This document shows positions 6,013-7,227 of a DNA stretch of 7,227 bases, one piece after another. Each line of letters begins with the position of its first letter. The stretch's first letter is position 1. Position numbers and translations under genes: made by a program. The DNA lies in assembly GCA_963966765.1 (NCBI GenBank), contig CAXAAR010000096.1, forward strand, positions 1 through 7,227. Reading direction: 5' to 3'. Origin of the DNA: Aequoribacter sp003520285 (GTDB taxonomy: Bacteria > Pseudomonadota > Gammaproteobacteria > Pseudomonadales > Halieaceae). The notes under the pieces were generated by a model. That model saw only the letters and a list, made by a program, of their open reading frames with translations, made no database searches and had not been told where the DNA came from.

Positions 6013-6801
6013 TTAGCGCCCTTGAAACGAGGCTTGCCGTCGCTCTACAAATGAGCGAACACCCTCTTGCGCATCCTCGCTCAACATCAGCTCGGCCTGC
6101 ACGGTATCTAGCGCCTCGATACACGACTGCACACCTTCGTGTAAATATCGTCGAGCACTCGCCTTGGTTGCTTGTATGGCAAGTGGTGCCTGAGTATTTG
6201 CGATATGCTGGGCCAATTCCAAGGCACGATCATACTCCTGCCCAGCCGGAACGACTTCCTGCACCAGACCAATTCGGTAAGCCTCTTGCGCATCAAACAC
6301 ATCACTCGTTAGCAGGTGATACATGGCATTACCCCAGCCAGCACGCTCTGTGATCCGAAAAGTGGCACCGCCGGTAGCATGAATACCTCGCGCGGGTTCG
6401 AGTTGCGAGAACCGACAGTTGTCGGCAGCGATGACGATATCGCCTGCTAAGGCCAGCTCTATGCCAAAGGTATAAGTAATACCTTTGACCGCCGAAATAA
6501 CGGGCTTACGACACGCCCGACCCAGCCCAACGGGGTCACACCCAACACGAGGCCGACTCACACCACTCGCTTCTCCGAGCGCTGTAGTCCACTTTGGCAA
6601 ATCGAGACCACCAGTGAAGTGATCCCCGTGCGCATGAATCAGACCCACCCAAAGTGAATCATCTTCATCAAGCCGAGTAAAAGCCTCTACCAATTGTTTG
6701 GCCATCGTTGGCGTGTAGGCATTATATTTCTCGGGCCGATTGAGCCCGATTAAGAACACTTTACCGATAACCTCGGTCGAGATTGAGCCTTCGCTACTCA
6801 T
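6013..6801 (-). CDS. Crotonase / enoyl-CoA hydratase family protein
   Basis: This 262-residue crotonase-fold protein likely hydrates or otherwise transforms an enoyl-CoA thioester in the cytoplasm; the exact substrate is unknown. The first oxyanion-hole region is HFTGGLDL (61-68). The second is TYTFGIELALAGD (109-121), with Glu115 aligned to rat Glu144. FSQLEPARGIHATGG (131-145) holds Glu135, aligned to rat Glu164. The two glutamates sit 20 residues apart as in true hydratases, so hydratase activity is plausible. The common GGG before the first glutamate is replaced by TFG, which I associate with a subfamily also marked by RAGWGNAM (153-160). The ATG at 6799-6801 has an excellent AGGAGA five bases upstream. 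It follows an alpha/beta hydrolase gene at 133 bases and precedes the amidohydrolase gene by 82, so a shared degradative role is possible but unproven. Confidence 0.92.
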   Translation of the reverse strand: MSSEGSISTEVIGKVFLIGLNRPEKYNAYTPTMAKQLVEAFTRLDEDDSLWVGLIHAHGDHFTGGLDLPKWTTALGEASGVSRPRVGCDPVGLGRACRKPVISAVKGITYTFGIELALAGDIVIAADNCRFSQLEPARGIHATGGATFRITERAGWGNAMYHLLTSDVFDAQEAYRIGLVQEVVPAGQEYDRALELAQHIANTQAPLAIQATKASARRYLHEGVQSCIEALDTVQAELMLSEDAQEGVRSFVERRQASFQGR

Positions 6802-6934
6802 ACTGATCTCCTGCTATAGTCATTATCTTTATTAAAGCTTTACCCAATTCTGAGCCTATTAGATAGTGCGAAAGTTGTCACGACCAGCTCGAGCATGACC
6901 GTGGCGATAAGGATCTGGCTAATCGTCGCCCGAT

Positions 6935-7227
6935 TCACTCCGAGCCATTATCTTTGATTAGGCAATCAGTCAATGACCTCAATAGATCTGTCGAGGCCTG
7001 CGCCATCAGCGGACCCTCGGATATCATCTCGAAAGCGTGAATACCGCCAGGATAAACGTGTAACTCGGTAGGAACACCGGCGACTAACAGCCGTTTAGCA
7101 AAATCGATGTCTTCCTCCAAAAATAAATCCAACGAACCGGTATACATGAAGGTTGCTGGCAAACCCGAAAGATCCTCAGCGCGGGCGGGAGCCGCATAGA
7201 TTGGCACATCAGCGCCACCGGGTTCAC
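6935..7227 (-). CDS. Alpha/beta hydrolase (HSL-like esterase), C-terminal part only
   Basis: The frame enters from the right window edge and gives 96 residues before a TGA at 6935-6937. The start lies outside the window, and an internal GTG at 7205-7207 is not its start. The segment is the C-terminal part of an alpha/beta hydrolase of the abhydrolase_3/HSL-like esterase type. GLPATFMYTGSLDLFLEED carries the probable catalytic Asp (codon 7127-7129). AGVPTELHVYPGGIHAFE carries the probable catalytic His (codon 7037-7039). The nucleophile serine motif would be upstream, unseen. Likely activity is hydrolysis of a carboxyl ester; the substrate is unknown. No clear terminator follows before the crotonase gene. 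Confidence 0.9.
   Translation of the reverse strand, partial: EPGGADVPIYAAPARAEDLSGLPATFMYTGSLDLFLEEDIDFAKRLLVAGVPTELHVYPGGIHAFEMISEGPLMAQASTDLLRSLTDCLIKDNGSE

Noticed and set aside
6802..6934. Promoter or terminator between the hydrolase and crotonase genes
   Set aside because: GATAAT and TATAGC on the minus strand lack -35 boxes at acceptable spacing, and the GGCGA/TCGCC pairing has no T-run. TAAAGCTTTA (6833-6842) is a short AT-rich palindrome expected by chance.

Overview
The window looks like ordinary chromosomal DNA from a gammaproteobacterium. The evidence is a queA-tgt pair, a DbpA-type RNA helicase very like the Escherichia coli protein along its whole length, and a tRNA-Leu(CAA) with an encoded CCA end and a typical stable-RNA promoter. 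A free-living, probably marine, heterotroph would fit the exported M20 amidohydrolase, crotonase and esterase-type genes, but that lineage guess is weak. Every protein gene is on the minus strand; only the tRNA is on the plus strand. No gene-free stretch exceeds about 190 bases.

Left part, read on the minus strand: a small gene of unknown function (2237-2713) encodes a short basic head and a long acidic tail of 19 tandem A-P-x-E-E pentapeptides. It ends at a textbook intrinsic terminator (2186-2207). Next come queA (1125-2165) and tgt (1-1116, cut by the window edge only near its last residues), 8 bases apart. They encode two steps of queuosine synthesis: Tgt puts preQ1 into the tRNA wobble position and QueA converts it to epoxyqueuosine.

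Middle: a 192-base divergent region separates the repeat gene from tRNA-Leu(CAA) (2906-2992). It carries a strong extended -10 promoter with a GC-rich discriminator for the tRNA, a weaker candidate promoter for the repeat gene, and a perfect 17-bp palindrome overlapping the latter's -35 region. The tRNA and dbpA (3112-4494) converge.

Right part, all minus strand in transcription order: the C-terminal part of an alpha/beta hydrolase (6935-7227), a crotonase-family enoyl-CoA hydratase (6013-6801), an exported M20D amidohydrolase (4638-5930), then dbpA with its own extended -10 promoter. A 12-bp inverted repeat lies between the amidohydrolase and dbpA. The gaps of 82 to 143 bases argue against one tight operon.

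No mobile element, CRISPR array, toxin-antitoxin pair or defence gene was seen. The least explained item is the repeat protein at 2237-2713, whose 15-bp DNA repeat also shows a recent-looking 30-bp internal duplication.
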